NCBI GenBank assembly: GCA_963924555.1
Contig: OZ004585.1
Span: 5,841,488 to 5,905,487 of the forward strand
Origin: Crambe crambe
Lineage: Eukaryota; Porifera; Demospongiae; Poecilosclerida; Crambeidae
DNA: 64,000 nt
Reading direction: 5' to 3'
Position numbers and translations under genes: made by a program. Below are positions 31,501 through 42,818 of this stretch, in pieces. The notes under the pieces are model-generated. The model was not told the DNA's origin, searched no databases, and saw nothing but the letters and a program-made list of their open reading frames with translations. Positions within the stretch are counted from its first letter, which is position 1. The number at the start of each line of letters is the position of its first letter.

Positions 31501-34500
31501 GTATGAAAATTTGCCCAATTTACAGTGTCATGATGTGGATAAACAGGCACAAATTTTTGCTTACAGGAGTTTTTATAGTTACAGATTTTGCTCTAGAATA
31601 ATGTTCCTCCTCCACCACCAAGATAATAGCTATGCTATGAAGTCCAATTACATTGACATTATAACATTCACTCTTATTTACAGCTAGCCTCATTCCCAGG
31701 CTCTAAAATTTCACAGAGGCCGACAAAAGAGCCTGGTACTTACTGTTTGCACATGCGCCAAAAAGTAAGGATGGAAATGGGATCAATCTTTGTTCTGTAT
31801 ATCCAGCCAACAATCCCTACATATAATTATATCGGGTAGCTTCAGATTATAGTGCAGTAATGTACGTATATATAGGGATTGTTGGCTGGATATACAGAAC
31901 AATCCTCATCCCTACCCTTGTTTCCTTACTTTTTCGAGCAATGGTCATCTCTACATTTTTTTCATTTCACAGAAATGTTTCTTCCCTTATAATAAATCAA
32001 GAGAAAAACCATTTCTTCTGAATGAAAGAATGATGTACGTAGGCTTGAACACATGACTATAAAAAGTACAGAAACAAGGTACTGGCTATGTAGCTACTGC
32101 ATTTGCTCTGCTAACTGTCACAGAATGGACAAACCCTACATCGCTGCATGGACTGCATTTGTCACTGTGCTCTGCTGTCATAAAATTGACATAAAACCCT
32201 ACATCGCTGCAAGGTGTAGCCAAAAAAGGATAATATGGCAGCAGTGATAATTGCTTATTACAAGCTATATTTTATTACACAAATTATTTTTAACATGAAA
32301 TTATGGTATATAAGTTACTTTTTTATCATAATAAATTACCCCTGTACAAAAATAGCATAAAAGCTAAGCTGTAATAAACAAATTAACATGAAAATTTGAA
32401 ACTTAGCTACAGTAACATGATATGGATAAACAGGTACAAATTTTAGCTTTAGGAGTTTACATTATTTATCATCCTGAACTAGTTCAAAATAGTTATTTCA
32501 TCAGTTGTCATCTGTTATCAATAATTCTGAGTATTATTAAACTCTGTGCTTTCACTATAAGTTACAATTTATTCAATCAGTGAAGAATAAACCTAAAGCC
32601 AGTCCAGATGATTATGTTAAGGCCATATTCCCTCAGTATTCTCCACACCTTCAAAATAAACTTTAATTTTGAGTTTGATTTCAACATGAAACTTTGGTAT
32701 TTAATCATAACTAATTGACTATATGGCTGAAACCTTCTCATTGTTGTAGCTCACTGAGTGTCTGCAATAAGTACTTAAGTGTGTAATAATTATGTAGTTT
32801 AGACAACAATTTTCGAGGAATTTGATGTCATGTGACCAGCAATAAATTATTTATTGTTTGTCACATGACTTATGACTAATCAGATCTTCTGAAATGTGTA
32901 ATTTAAAACACAATCTTATTGCAAACTTGAGGAACTGTGCTGAAGTAGACAGTGGAAGATCCACTAAGACTACCGGTATGAATTTCCAGCCTCAGTCCCT
33001 AGCACCTATGGCAGTGCTTACTGTGAGAGAGGAATTTTAACGAATTTAGCATTTCACTAGTTACATTTGATTCAGGAATTTGCTTCATTAATTTTTTTGA
33101 ATATCATTGAACTTGATCAATAATTGTATTCTAACGTGTATCAGAGCTTGCTATAGGTACTATAGTATGGTGAGGCATAGGAGTGTATGGAATCTGATTA
33201 GACCCAAGTCATGTGACCAGCAAAAAAAAACTTATGACAAGCCAAACTAACCTTGTGTCTTTTAAACTCAGATGATGCACATGGTTACGCCTTCAGCTTG
33301 TGCATTATTAACCTCATGCACTATTGCATCATCCTCGTGTGCACACATTAAAAGACTTAAAGTTAGCTAAGTATGTTATTACAGAGTAGCACCCCTCATT
33401 CGACCCCCTATTGTGGCTAACTTCGCTCACAATTAAACAAACACTTGAACAGACCATAACGAATTGAGCAATATCTTTTAATCCTGGTGCAGCTGTTTAC
33501 ATACGGTAGGCTGCAAAAAAAAGTTCCCGTTCCGTCCACGTAGAACTGGCGTTGCACGCCTTGACCGTTGCCGTTTTCACACAGTCCCCCGTGCGTTTAA
33601 TTTTCTACACCGTTTAACATCAAGCGTTGCACGCCTGTTCAACGTTCACGAAGAAACGGTAAGAAGTATAGCCATGTACGTACGTAGGTGAAAAAACGTT
33701 ATTATAAAACGTAACCCTAAGCCTAAAAGCTTATAGAACTATGCGTAGCTATCTCTCTAGGCTGACTAGCTATCTCTCTAAGCTGACTAGCTTATGTTGG
33801 CACTAGAGCTAGCTAGCTAGCTAGTTCTGCACTTACAGCTAGCTATAGTATAACACCACCATGATGTTCTATTATCAGTGAGATGAAACTTTACAGACAC
33901 GATGAAGGCAGAAGAAATTGTACCACCACTAGCATGCACAAGTCGATATCTAGCTACGTAGAGCTCAAGGCCTTCCTCGGAGACTGCCTGCAGGTCATCT
34001 CGCTGTCGATCTGCTGCTGATGAACGTTTTTGCTGGAATAACTGCGTGCTTTCATACCGTAAAAACGTTTAGTAATTTCGAACCCAACTACGTACGTTTA
34101 ATTGGGCCGTTCAACGCAAACGCCTGCTTTGCGTTCATAAAGCGTTCGCACACGGTTTTTTTTACAACGCTTGAGCGTTCTACGGACGTTGTACGGCAAC
34201 GCAACGGAAACTTTTTTATGATGAAGACCGTAAAATCATCTTGTCAAATTCACTAGGCAAAACCGTTCATAGCTATTATTTATGCCTTCATTATAGGGTC
34301 ACAATTCACAATAATTGGAGTTGGAGTGGGAATTGCAGCTATTTCATTGATCGCAGTCATAATAACGATAATAGCTGCAAAGATCAGAATAAATATTATT
34401 CAAGTTCGCACTTCATCTCTAAAAGAGACTGGAATGCTACCAACATATTCCATAACAGAAGAAAACCATCTTCACTCAGTACTATGTGTAACTGTTGAAC

Positions 34501-35347
34501 AGCCATGTGTAAATGTTGAACAGAATGAACAATCAGATGAAGAAAAGCAAGAAGTTGAAATAAGTAATGATGATCCAAATTACAGCACTGTAAGATCACT
34601 AAAAGGCACACCAAGCAATAAACGTCCAGCATTTGTTCTACCACATATGGATGCTGGGTATGATCTATTACATATATAGTGCCTGCATGTGATGTTACTT
34701 CATTTAATTTACATATGTATTCATGTATCATATTCTGAAAAGTAGTGCACACAGAAGAGTAGGTCTGCATGGAGAGCTGATCTTGAGTAGCTACACATTT
34801 CTTAATATAACCCTGGCTGCCATGCAGCTGTGTTAGTGCAGCTCTAGCTTCTAGCGTTGGTGTGTGCAATGATTAAAACAAGGACTGAAGCAAGCCCCTA
34901 TATATAGCTAGACAGTATAGTATTTGCATGGTTTTGAATTTTCTCTCTTAAGTGCTCCATGCTCATATGTACATCACATTCAAGTATGCAGTATAACTAA
35001 TTGAATTGTAGGTACTGTTATTAAAATCACATCTAGCTATAGTTCTAGCTCAATTTTTTATGTTTCTCAGGTTAGGACAAGAATCTAGGAATGCTCAGGT
35101 TCAGTCAAACTCAGCCAAAAACAAAGCAGAATCCTCACCAGAGAAAGTAATGTATGAGGAAATCTTAGATCACCCTAACACATACAACATTGTAAAGTGC
35201 CCTGCTTATGCAGTATCTAATGAAGTGGCTAATCCTTGTCATCATGAGTATGAAGATATAAAACTTTGCAGTTATCTAGGTGTCCATGACGATGATGATA
35301 AAATCCAACAATGTTTAGCCCATGGAGTGAATGATGAAAGAAATTAA
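28108..35347 (+). CDS. Gene B: Ig-type transmembrane receptor with tyrosine-motif tail
   Basis: Exons by eye: 28108-28446, 30466-30822, 31140-31178, 31357-31401, 34297-34657, 35071-35347; all junctions are GT..AG and frame-compatible. Exon 2 of the family (first listed) has the Ig pattern Cys..IMWEQ..LSVL..FRC. The next exon has FQCNAMGSN, LRWIFNGSSC and NCIAEQN. Two short Ser/Thr/Pro exons form a stalk. The fifth starts with a membrane span (FTIIGVGVGIAAISLIAVII, then TIIAA) followed by basic KIRIN. The cytoplasmic tail of about 190 residues has no kinase but has PTYSIT, NYSTV, MYEEILDHPNTYNIV, EYEDI and SYLGV. YEEI is the known preferred Src-family SH2 ligand, and YEEI-x6-YNIV is close to an ITAM (YxxL/I-x6-8-YxxL/I). 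The signal-peptide exon is missing locally; 6596-6908 fits in phase. The likely role is surface recognition with phosphotyrosine signalling, by inference. Confidence 0.75.
28490..28540. repeat. Poly-T/poly-G homopolymer run
   Basis: A T run followed by about 20 G and a further G-rich stretch inside the first long intron of gene B. Frames across it are artefacts. Confidence 0.9.
29349..29477. mobile_element. Foldback element GCACCCTTCAGT
   Basis: GCACCCTTCAGTATGGAATA and its inverse near 29477 pair for about 38 bases with small mismatches, through CCATGATGTATTACAC. It lies in an intron of gene B. Confidence 0.75.
29540..29823. mobile_element. Tigger/pogo-like MITE, diverged
   Basis: The left end CAGTCGAACCTCGGTTATC is a typical pogo/Tigger-type terminus. 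The right end carries the inverse in degraded form (CGGATAAACGAGGTTCTTGG). The interior is not coding. Limits are approximate. Confidence 0.5.
29830..30465. other. Gene B intron, nothing recognised
   Basis: AT-rich intron sequence with one GATAAGCCAAGCACCTACAA phrase related to the 26.7 kb repeats. Confidence 0.4.
31756..31992. mobile_element. MITE-3 foldback, well preserved
   Basis: GTATATCCAGCCAACAATCC on the left pairs with GGATTGTTGGCTGGATATAC on the right around an AT-rich loop holding TCGGGTAGCTTCAGATTATA. The right end is TTTCATTTCACAGAAATG. Confidence 0.8.
32005..32247. mobile_element. Half copy of the 11.0 kb foldback type
   Basis: Shares CATTTCTTCTGAATGAAAGA, GACTATAAAAAGTACAGAAA, GCTGGCTATG-like and CCCTACATCGCTGCA with 11026-11381. 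The right arm is missing. Confidence 0.65.
32250..33512. other. Gene B intron, no further feature
   Basis: AT-rich. TAAATCACCCACTGTACAAA at 31440 and AAATTACCCCTGTACAAAAA at 32334, with following AAAGCTAAGCTGTAATAA in both, reveal a diverged internal duplication of about 130 bases. Confidence 0.5.
33513..34220. mobile_element. CpG-rich TIR element in the last long intron of gene B
   Basis: The left end GCAAAAAAAAGTTCCCGTTC and right end, read inward as ATAAAAAAGTTTCCGTTGCG, are inverted. The interior is unusually rich in CG and ACGTT words and contains GCGTTGCACGCC twice. It ends about 75 bases before the membrane-span exon. The superfamily is unknown. Confidence 0.5.
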
Positions 35348-36222
35348 GACAGTGATTGCAGCTAGCTAGCTACATACATTATTTAGCTATCAATGTCTAC
35401 GGTTTTAAAAGTTCAGAATAAGGGCTTAGATACAGTATACCAATTAATAGCTATTACCCAAACCACACTTACTTACACACATAAGTTACATTATGATTTC
35501 TGCAACTGCATGCTATATAGGCCAGGTTAGCAGTTAAGTGCTGTCAGGAAAGTTTCAAATGGAATACATAAATTTTTGATCCAAGAACTTTCTGGTCCTA
35601 GAACAACATGAAAGACGCTTTCCCTGGGATTGGTAAAGGGTTTGGCTTGTGAGAAAAAAAAATAAATTGATACATGTAACTATAGCTATAATTCACAATA
35701 ATAGCTAATAGCTATTTCATGAATTACATAAACAATAGTATAGGCTAAGGTTGAGCTACATGTAGCTGCTATATGCATAGTGATTAGGAACTTGAAATAG
35801 TGTGGTTGTTTGTGCACTTTAAAATTGTACAGCATGTTTGTACTATAGATACTGTAGACTGTTCAGGCACAATAGTTAAAATGTCTGCTGTTATACACAA
35901 ACAATGGGTTACTGTACAGGCTATTATGAAGAGTGTTGTTGTGTATATACATAGCTATAGTTATTATCTCTAACTACGTACGTAGCTGTTCAATATCAGT
36001 TTATCCATCACAGCAGTCCTCATGTGTATATCTTGGGACTTTTGGATCTGTTCTTAATGATGACTGCAACCATACCCACTATTATTGGAATACTAAATTG
36101 TTATCATTAGCTATCTATCCACAACAACTCCCAATCCAAAATATCCAATTGGCTATAAAGCTAATATATGTACATATGTATAAAGCATCAATTAGTTCCA
36201 GATCTTCAAGCAAGAATTTGTC
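35348..36222. other. Gene B 3' flank and gene C upstream region
   Basis: About 875 bases without repeats or exons that I recognise. The final 30 bases (CAGATCTTCAAGCAAGAA) match the sequence in front of the first exon in the palindrome arms, so the upstream region was duplicated with the exon. Confidence 0.4.
35661..35666 (+). terminator. Candidate poly(A) signal of gene B
   Basis: AATAAA 314 bases after the gene B stop codon; position only, no transcript evidence. Confidence 0.3.
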
Positions 36223-38595
36223 ATGGCATATTTGCTTATTAGCACTCTATTGTTGTACTCCATTCATATTGTCTTGGGGACTCCTGTTCTGGACTTCTAC
36301 TTGCCTTCACCAAGGGAAGCTCCAAATGTGTTCAGGCTTGAGTGTCATAGTGTACTACGTAGATGGTGATTCAGCTGTCCCTGATGCAGGATTTGAGTTT
36401 ACTGACAGTATGAGTGTACTTATCAGAAATACATCAACAGATGTCAATGAGGACTACTTCACATATGACATAACTGAAGATTTTGAGGCAAGTGTTCGCT
36501 GTATTACTGGAGAAGAATACTCAGAGGCTGTCATGTTTTATGGTAATTACATCCAATGTTAAGAGTTACCTGTACAATTATGACACAATAATATTCTTGA
36601 GAAGTCTCATGTATGTAGTTAACATTGGATATTGAACTCTTTGTAGCTCTCACTGTTCAAAGTGACAACCACTACACAAAGTTCTTCATTTGTCTATCAC
36701 TATTATTAAATGAAGAACATTGTATATTATTAATAATGTAGATATAGAATTCATTTTTACCATTATCTCAAAGGGGTAGCCCAAGATATCTGCCAACTGA
36801 CTGGTATTTCATTCTACGTAGCTATTAGCTAGATACAATAAACATGGAAAATGAAATAAGAAATTTCTACATAGCTACATGGTTGCTAAAATGGACAATC
36901 TTGGGGAATTTCTAGTTATCATGGAAAAATTAGCATTATATTGCTGCTATTGATAACCAAGTAGTCATGTAACATTAAAGGGATGATCATAATTATTATA
37001 CAACACTTTATTATTGAATAAGAATTTCCACTAGGACTATAGCTTTGGAACCACCAGGGCACTTGAGGACAATTCAGTGCATATGTGCTAAAAACCCATG
37101 AGCCTACTTCGGGGAGTAGTTAGAATTTATGATTTGGTGTGACAAAAAATTAACTTGACACTGACCACACCTCATACTAAAAAAGCTTTGTTTCCATGAA
37201 ATTTTACTGGGGCAAGTGCCTCAGTTGCCCTAATGGTAGCTACTCCTCTGTACTTACGTAGCTATACATTAATATACTTGGAGGTCAGTGATGATCTTTA
37301 CTATAACTATAGTGAAACATTCAGGCTATGCAATTATTAATTCAGTTTGTAGCATCCATGCCATATAGCTACAGTTATGATGCTTAATCTTAATGCAGCT
37401 ATCCCAACAGTGTCTAATCAAACTACCATGACTGGTGCATTCCGTGATGATACATATGCAATGTTGATGTGTCCCATACCACTGCCTACTGTACGCAGTT
37501 CATACACTATAAGGCCACTATTAATAGAATGATTGTTTCCTGTCCACCGCCCGTATATTGAAAATGTCACCGCATCAAAAAATATTATTACTGCCTAGCG
37601 CCTGCCATTGCTCATGCGCGCAGTAGAGCGCGCACATTTGGCTTCACATGTACATGCAGCTCTTTTTGGGAAAGCCCGTGGTGAATGACTAGTCTCGCGG
37701 GCCGCGAGACTATAGTGAATGATGAAGACAGGACCCTTGAGACAAACAACGAAGCAGTAATAGAATAATTATAATAACCACCCGCCCGCAGCACTTGTGG
37801 ATGTTTTCTTGGACAGGAAACTAGGATTCTATAAATAGTGGCCTAATATGGGAGCAACTTGTGGATTCAACTCCAATACAAGTAATGAATGTTTCAGAGT
37901 TAAGAGGATAGCTATGTGCTCTCTCAAGATAACAAAACCCTTTCTGTACTGATATCAAACTCTACTGATCTTCAATGTAATGTAATAATGCAACGTTGCT
38001 CTCAGCGTTGTCCATTGGATACAATTGTGGGACCACACATGGAAGTTCTTATAATAGGTAAGGTAAGATCATACAAGATTTAGAGCTAAAAGAATTTATT
38101 ACACAAATAAGGTAGCTATTATAGATAATGAAGCATGCATGCTACACCTTCACCTAAGGGAATAACTTTATCAAGGCTACAAGGCTATACAAGTATAATT
38201 AATATGTGATTCCTTATGTATTATTTTAGAGAGGAGTGAAGTATCAGTGTTTTCATCAACTCAGAATATAACAAATGGTGACACTACAATGTTTCAGTGC
38301 TATGCTAAAGGAAGTAATATCAGTGTGAGATGGATGTTTAATGGATCATCTTGTGATCCTGATAGCTGTGAACAGAATGGGATATCTATAAAAAGTACAG
38401 ATAGCAATAGCTTTGTGATCAACACTACTTTAGAGATCAGGAGTAGTGAGCTTCATTTGGTTATAATGGACAAGAAAACCTACACTATTCAGTGTATAGT
38501 AGAACAAAATCTGGGCCCCATACAAATGAGTGGAACTATAAATGCTACTGTTACTTTGACTGTACTTCCTCAACAGGCAAATAGTGTTATGATAG
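36223..38595 (+). pseudogene. Gene C: broken paralogue of the receptor family
   Basis: Three family exons in the right order: 36223-36542 (signal peptide starting MAYLLISTLLLYSIHIVLGT, then first module), 37399-38057 (second module, interrupted), 38230-38595 (third module, intact, ending in phase 1 at GTAAGT). Exon 1 changes frame near 36345, so the signal peptide and YFTYDITEDFEASVRC lie in different frames. Exon 2 is split by a 331 bp MITE and in addition has a stop and a 4-base length change just before CTCTCTCAAGATAAC. No membrane, tail or kinase exon follows before unrelated repeats. It is closest to gene B by eye ([27 protein letters not shown]). A pseudogene is the best reading; sequence errors alone would not explain the MITE. 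Confidence 0.8.
37513..37843. mobile_element. PIF/Harbinger-type MITE inside gene C exon 2
   Basis: Starts GGCCACTATTAATAGAAT and ends ATTCTATAAATAGTGGCC, with inverted similarity continuing to TTTCCTGTCC. It is flanked by TAA on both sides. Removing it and one TAA restores the exon sequence CACTATAATATGGGAGCAAC, as in gene B. A 3-base TWA duplication and GG termini are typical of PIF/Harbinger (Tourist) elements. Confidence 0.85.
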
Positions 38596-39304
38596 GTAAG
38601 TGTGACAATAATATCCATTCCTTTGTATGCTTGTAGCTGTGGGTTCAGTGGATCCATGCTCTTTGAAATGTACATAGCAATACTCAATAATTATCCCTAT
38701 AGCTATCATCTCCATCTCATTAGCCTGCATGGTCATCACAATACATGCATGGCGTTATATTGAAAATATTTCCCAAAATCCTTCGGTGTATATTGCATGA
38801 GGTTATACGTAGGAGCTGATCTTCAACATCCAGTAATGTATTGAGTCTTTAAACTTCAGTGCTCTCTCTGATTATGAATAAGCATGTAGTTCAAATTCAG
38901 TAGTATTAATAGATACAGGCTAACAAACTCAATAATCAAGGTCTCATATACAGTTCTACCAGAAATCAAGTTCTAGCTAGCTGCTTTCCTGTCTAGCAGA
39001 ATGTTCTCACACAAATAATTGACACACTAAAAGGGGGGAAATACATTCATAAAATAACTGATGCATGCAGTTAATTAGAGTTCAAAGGGAGAGCTATATA
39101 TCTTCCAGGCATGTAGTGCATGGTTTACTTTGATATGCAGGATTAGCTATATCCTAAGACTTGAATGTTAAGATTCTAATTCACTCACATTCACTCAACT
39201 GATTGATACCATATGAATGAGGCTAAAAAATCACCAAACACTATTCCATTAGCAAATTTTTCATCCTTGCATTTTGGAGGTGGCACATCATTAAATTAAT
39301 AATA
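38596..39304. other. Intergenic, nothing recognised
   Basis: AT-rich sequence after the last recognisable gene C exon; no further family exon in any frame. Confidence 0.5.
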
Positions 39305-39570
39305 AGGGAAAAAAATTTCCGTGAAATGAAAATGACCATTGCTCAAAACAGTAAGGAAACTAGGGTAAGGAGTGTAAATGGGATCAACCTTTGTTCTGTA
39401 TATCCACCCAACAATCCCTACATATATGGTGTACATACGTATATGGTAGAGATTGTTGGCTGGATATACAGAGCAAAGGTTGATCCGATTTCCACTTCCT
39501 ACCCATAGGCTAGTTTCCTTACCATTTGAACAATGGTCATCCCTACATTTTTTTCATTTCACGGAAATGT
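39305..39570. mobile_element. MITE-3 foldback, nearly complete
   Basis: AAATTTCCGTGAAATGAAAA on the left pairs with the inverse at 39550-39570. Inner arms include GTTCTGTATATCCACCCAAC and the inverse. The loop is short and AT-rich. Confidence 0.85.
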
Positions 39571-39903
39571 ACTGGTCTTTTTATGCAAAAGTGCAAGAGT
39601 TCATTCTTCTATGTGAATGCAGGGACAGAAGTTTCTTGAGATGCATAGTTCTCCAATACCATAGCAGCCCAATGATCAGCGAGTCAAGGCTTGAAATGTT
39701 GACTTGGAGGTCGAGGATGTAGATGAATCTGAAATAGAGTCTACCAAGATGGACTATAATCCTAGAATTTGAGTAGTCTATGATCTAGAGCTTAGCTGGC
39801 TGAGTAATAATTGGACATCAAAATTACATGCGCATGCATATTATTAAAAAATGGCTTCCAATAATTTAGTCGAGTACTGTGCTCCATAGTGTCTCCTTTT
39901 TAC

Positions 39904-40012
39904 ATTGACTCTTTTGAGGATTGACGATTACAAAAGATCGTAGTTGGAGTGGATTTATCCAGAAATCATAGCTGTAGCTTGAGTGGTTCGAGAGATATAG
40001 TTGTCTAAGGAA
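39904..40012 (+). repeat. Segment repeated in inverse at 50937-51045
   Basis: AGAAATCATAGCTGTAGCTT and GAGTGGTTCGAGAGATAT match the inverse of GAACCACTCAAGCTACAGCT and neighbours at 50.95 kb. Both copies abut transposon ends with TAA runs. Confidence 0.7.
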
Positions 40013-40023
40013 AATAATAATAA

Positions 40024-40325
40024 TGAAAGGAAAAAATTTATGCTAAATAAAAGGGCCATGTAGGGTTAGTCTGTACTTTTACCTATAGCAGTTTCTGTGA
40101 ACAAACATCAAATTATCCTACCTTCAAAACATCAATGCCTCCCACCAAGCTGCTTTAATTGTTCATGTCAGAGTAAAAGTTCTGCTTGGTTTAGGCAGTG
40201 ATGTAGGGATTATTATTGAAGGCAGCATAATTTTGATGTTTGTTCACAGAAACTGCTATAGATAAAAGTACAGTCTAACACCACATGGCCTTTTTATTTA
40301 GCATAATTTTTTTCCTTTCACTTGT
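40024..40325. mobile_element. MITE-4 foldback
   Basis: GAAAGGAAAAAATTTATGC pairs with GCATAATTTTTTTCCTTTC, and the arms continue through GGCCATGTAGGGTTAG and CAGTTTCTGTGAACAAACAT. The right end CCTTTCACTTGT has the CACTTGT terminus of MITE-1 and MITE-2. Confidence 0.8.
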
Positions 40326-40896
40326 TTGTTTACTTTTTATATGACCTCATTTTTTATTTAGTAGCTAGCAAGCTAGGTACTGGTTGGCACGTGCGTACAT
40401 GCATGTACAGCCATAGATACTATAGACTACGTAACCGGGATAGGAAACCGCATCAACCCGTGTACAAAAATTACGGGCACACAGTGTTACGATTTCTGCG
40501 CATGTGTGGAGCCATAGTAACAGGTGAAAGAGAGACAAGTATTCCAGCTCATTTCCTCCAGGTAGGTGAATGGCGAATGAAAACCAGATAAAAAGGAGGA
40601 CTTATGTAGTGACTATGATATATTACAATTGTGCATGCAATATTCTGCATGGTCCTGGTTAAAACTGGGTATTGTTCTGGATGCTTAGTGAAATTAAGCT
40701 AAAACTCCCTCTAGTTAGCTATTTATAAAGCAAAATACGGGTTTTAATCGTCATATTGATTGCTTTTAACCCCATGAATGGGAATTCTATCAGTAATAAA
40801 GACATACTATTGTTCCTGCAAACATCTTCACTTCTCCTTGCATATTTTTAATGTCCCTCTTTTGGAAAGAGCACTTGTTATTAATGTGACTCAATT

Positions 40897-41926
40897 TAGG
40901 AAAAGGGTGCACTTCACGCAAGATAAATTTTTGAGATATGCGCGTTTAAACTAGCCTTAGGTAAAAAAATTATTTTTATCCACTTCTTTTTCCTTGCCTC
41001 CACAGTATCTTCAGTCCTTTATCTAACTTCCTGCCAATTTCAGGAAGTAGGAAGGCTTTGAAGTAGGCAAGCGCTCGAGTTGAAGTGAGCTACCTCACCC
41101 GGAACTTATTTCACATCCTACGTGCCCAAATTTCAATCTTCAATTACGGAGGATGTATGAGCATAATGCGCGGAAATAAGGGAAATTCCCCACACAACAA
41201 TAAAAATTCATATTGATGATTTCTACTGAATACAAAGTAGCTACACAGATATTTAGCTAGCTACAGATAGGAAGAGGTTGTGGTAGGAGCCATCCAACTT
41301 CATATGTCAGAAGATCCAGATATGGAGGTGCTGGATGAATTCTATGTCTCCTTCAACCCCAAGACAGTAGTCAAACACAGCCAGATCCTACCAGTGTCTA
41401 GATTCCAACTCAGGCTAACACCACTTCCACAGGAATCAACCAATACAGCAGAGATAGGATCATAAAACTTACAAGTACTATTAAAACTACTGATGTACAA
41501 ACATCTATCTACCCAAACTTTACCTGATCATTATTCAGAACTTGTTCCATATCTAGCATGCCTCAGATAACCCAAGCGCTCAAAGATAACGTAGTAAAGC
41601 TAAGTCTACTTCTTCTCCACACAGCTGCTACACGTACACGAGGTGAGAAAAATTGAATGATGTCATCGCGTTATACGGACTTACGTAAGGATTTACGGAG
41701 CATTGGGTATTGACCGGAAGTTCAATGTTTAGACGCCGTTTATTGCAAAACGCTTATTCAATCTTTCTCTGGGGTGATGCACTTCAAGCACTTCAAGCGC
41801 TTATAGCTCCGCGGTGGTTTAAGATTTAGCTCAAGCGTAGTATCGGTGAAATTTTAAGGTAATGAGCTATAGCGTGGTATTAATAACTCGATTTTAAATT
41901 TTTGCGTGAAGTGCCCCCTTTTCCTA
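40897..41926. mobile_element. Long form of the TTGAGAAAAGG TIR element
   Basis: Related end to end to 1811-2517, with termini AGGAAAAGGGTGCACTTCAC and inverse. It carries about 320 extra internal bases, including a 61-codon frame (41280-41465, SEDPDMEVLDEFYVSFNP) whose flanks match the short form. That frame may be a remnant of an original coding region or captured sequence. Confidence 0.65.
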
Positions 41927-42068
41927 TAGCCTGTCACAGCAATTATTTCAGAAGTAACTTCTTATGTGTGTGGGAATCTATAAGAAGTATTCAACCAAGT
42001 AGTTAGCTGATAGAAATAAATTAGTTCTTGTGTGGGCTACTTTAATAGTGTAACTTTTTTAGTTGCAG

Positions 42069-42190
42069 GCACAATATATTCATGGTCAGCTTAGAATGCC
42101 ACAAAAACTTAGATTTGAGTCCAAGAAACATTTACAAAGAGTGAAGAAGAGGAAGCTTGCAGAATCTGAAGTATTGATGTATACAGAGTA
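42069..42190 (+). other. Possible exon remnant
   Basis: After a TTGCAG acceptor the frame reads AQYIHGQLRMPQKLRFESKK and then HLQRVKKRKLAESEVLMYTE before a stop. The basic, protein-like composition suggests a gene fragment of unknown family. No partner exons were seen in 41.9-42.5 kb. Confidence 0.25.
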
Positions 42191-42520
42191 CATATATTAT
42201 ACGTAGGCTGCAGAAGTAAGGGTATCTTTTCCTTTACCTCCTCAATTGTTGCGGATTTGGTGTCACTCGAAGAACACATGGAAGGGATATCTCTTCCATA
42301 AAGTGTACTGATTCCATGGAAGACATTCTAGTATTTGCCTAGCTAACCATCAATGTTCACCCCCTTTCAGCTAAGGCTACCATGCATTTGAAAATATATA
42401 GACAAAAGAATTAAGGTGGAGTCTCAGCTATAACGGTGTTTCGGTGTAAGTGCTCCTAAACTTACCAGTGCGAAAGCTGTTATCAACCTGCTTTCTACAT
42501 TCCAAAAAAATAGTGGGAAA

Positions 42521-42818
42521 TTCGAGATACTATTCCTACTTCACTCCCTTGGCCCTTGATCATGCATGGGAGTGAAGTAGGAATAGTATCTTGTACTTGA
42601 TGATGGGTAAGGGTCACTTCACTAAGTTCACTCTCTTGCATGCAGTTATAGCTAATACATATTCCAGCTAGATTTTTGGGCCATACTGCTTCGATGCTGC
42701 AGTACTTGGTTTTCATAATGAAGCTGCAGTTATAATAGCTATAATAATTATTATGTGCTAAATTTGTGGTCATCCCTACTTCACATTTTTATTTCGAAGA
42801 AATTTTTTGCATTCACTT
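42521..42818. mobile_element. MITE-1, loop and right arm, with a small insertion
   Basis: Begins inside the left arm at GAGATACTATTCC. The right arm carries an extra 35-base stretch with TAATAATTATTATGTGC before CATCCCTACTTCAC. Confidence 0.75.
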
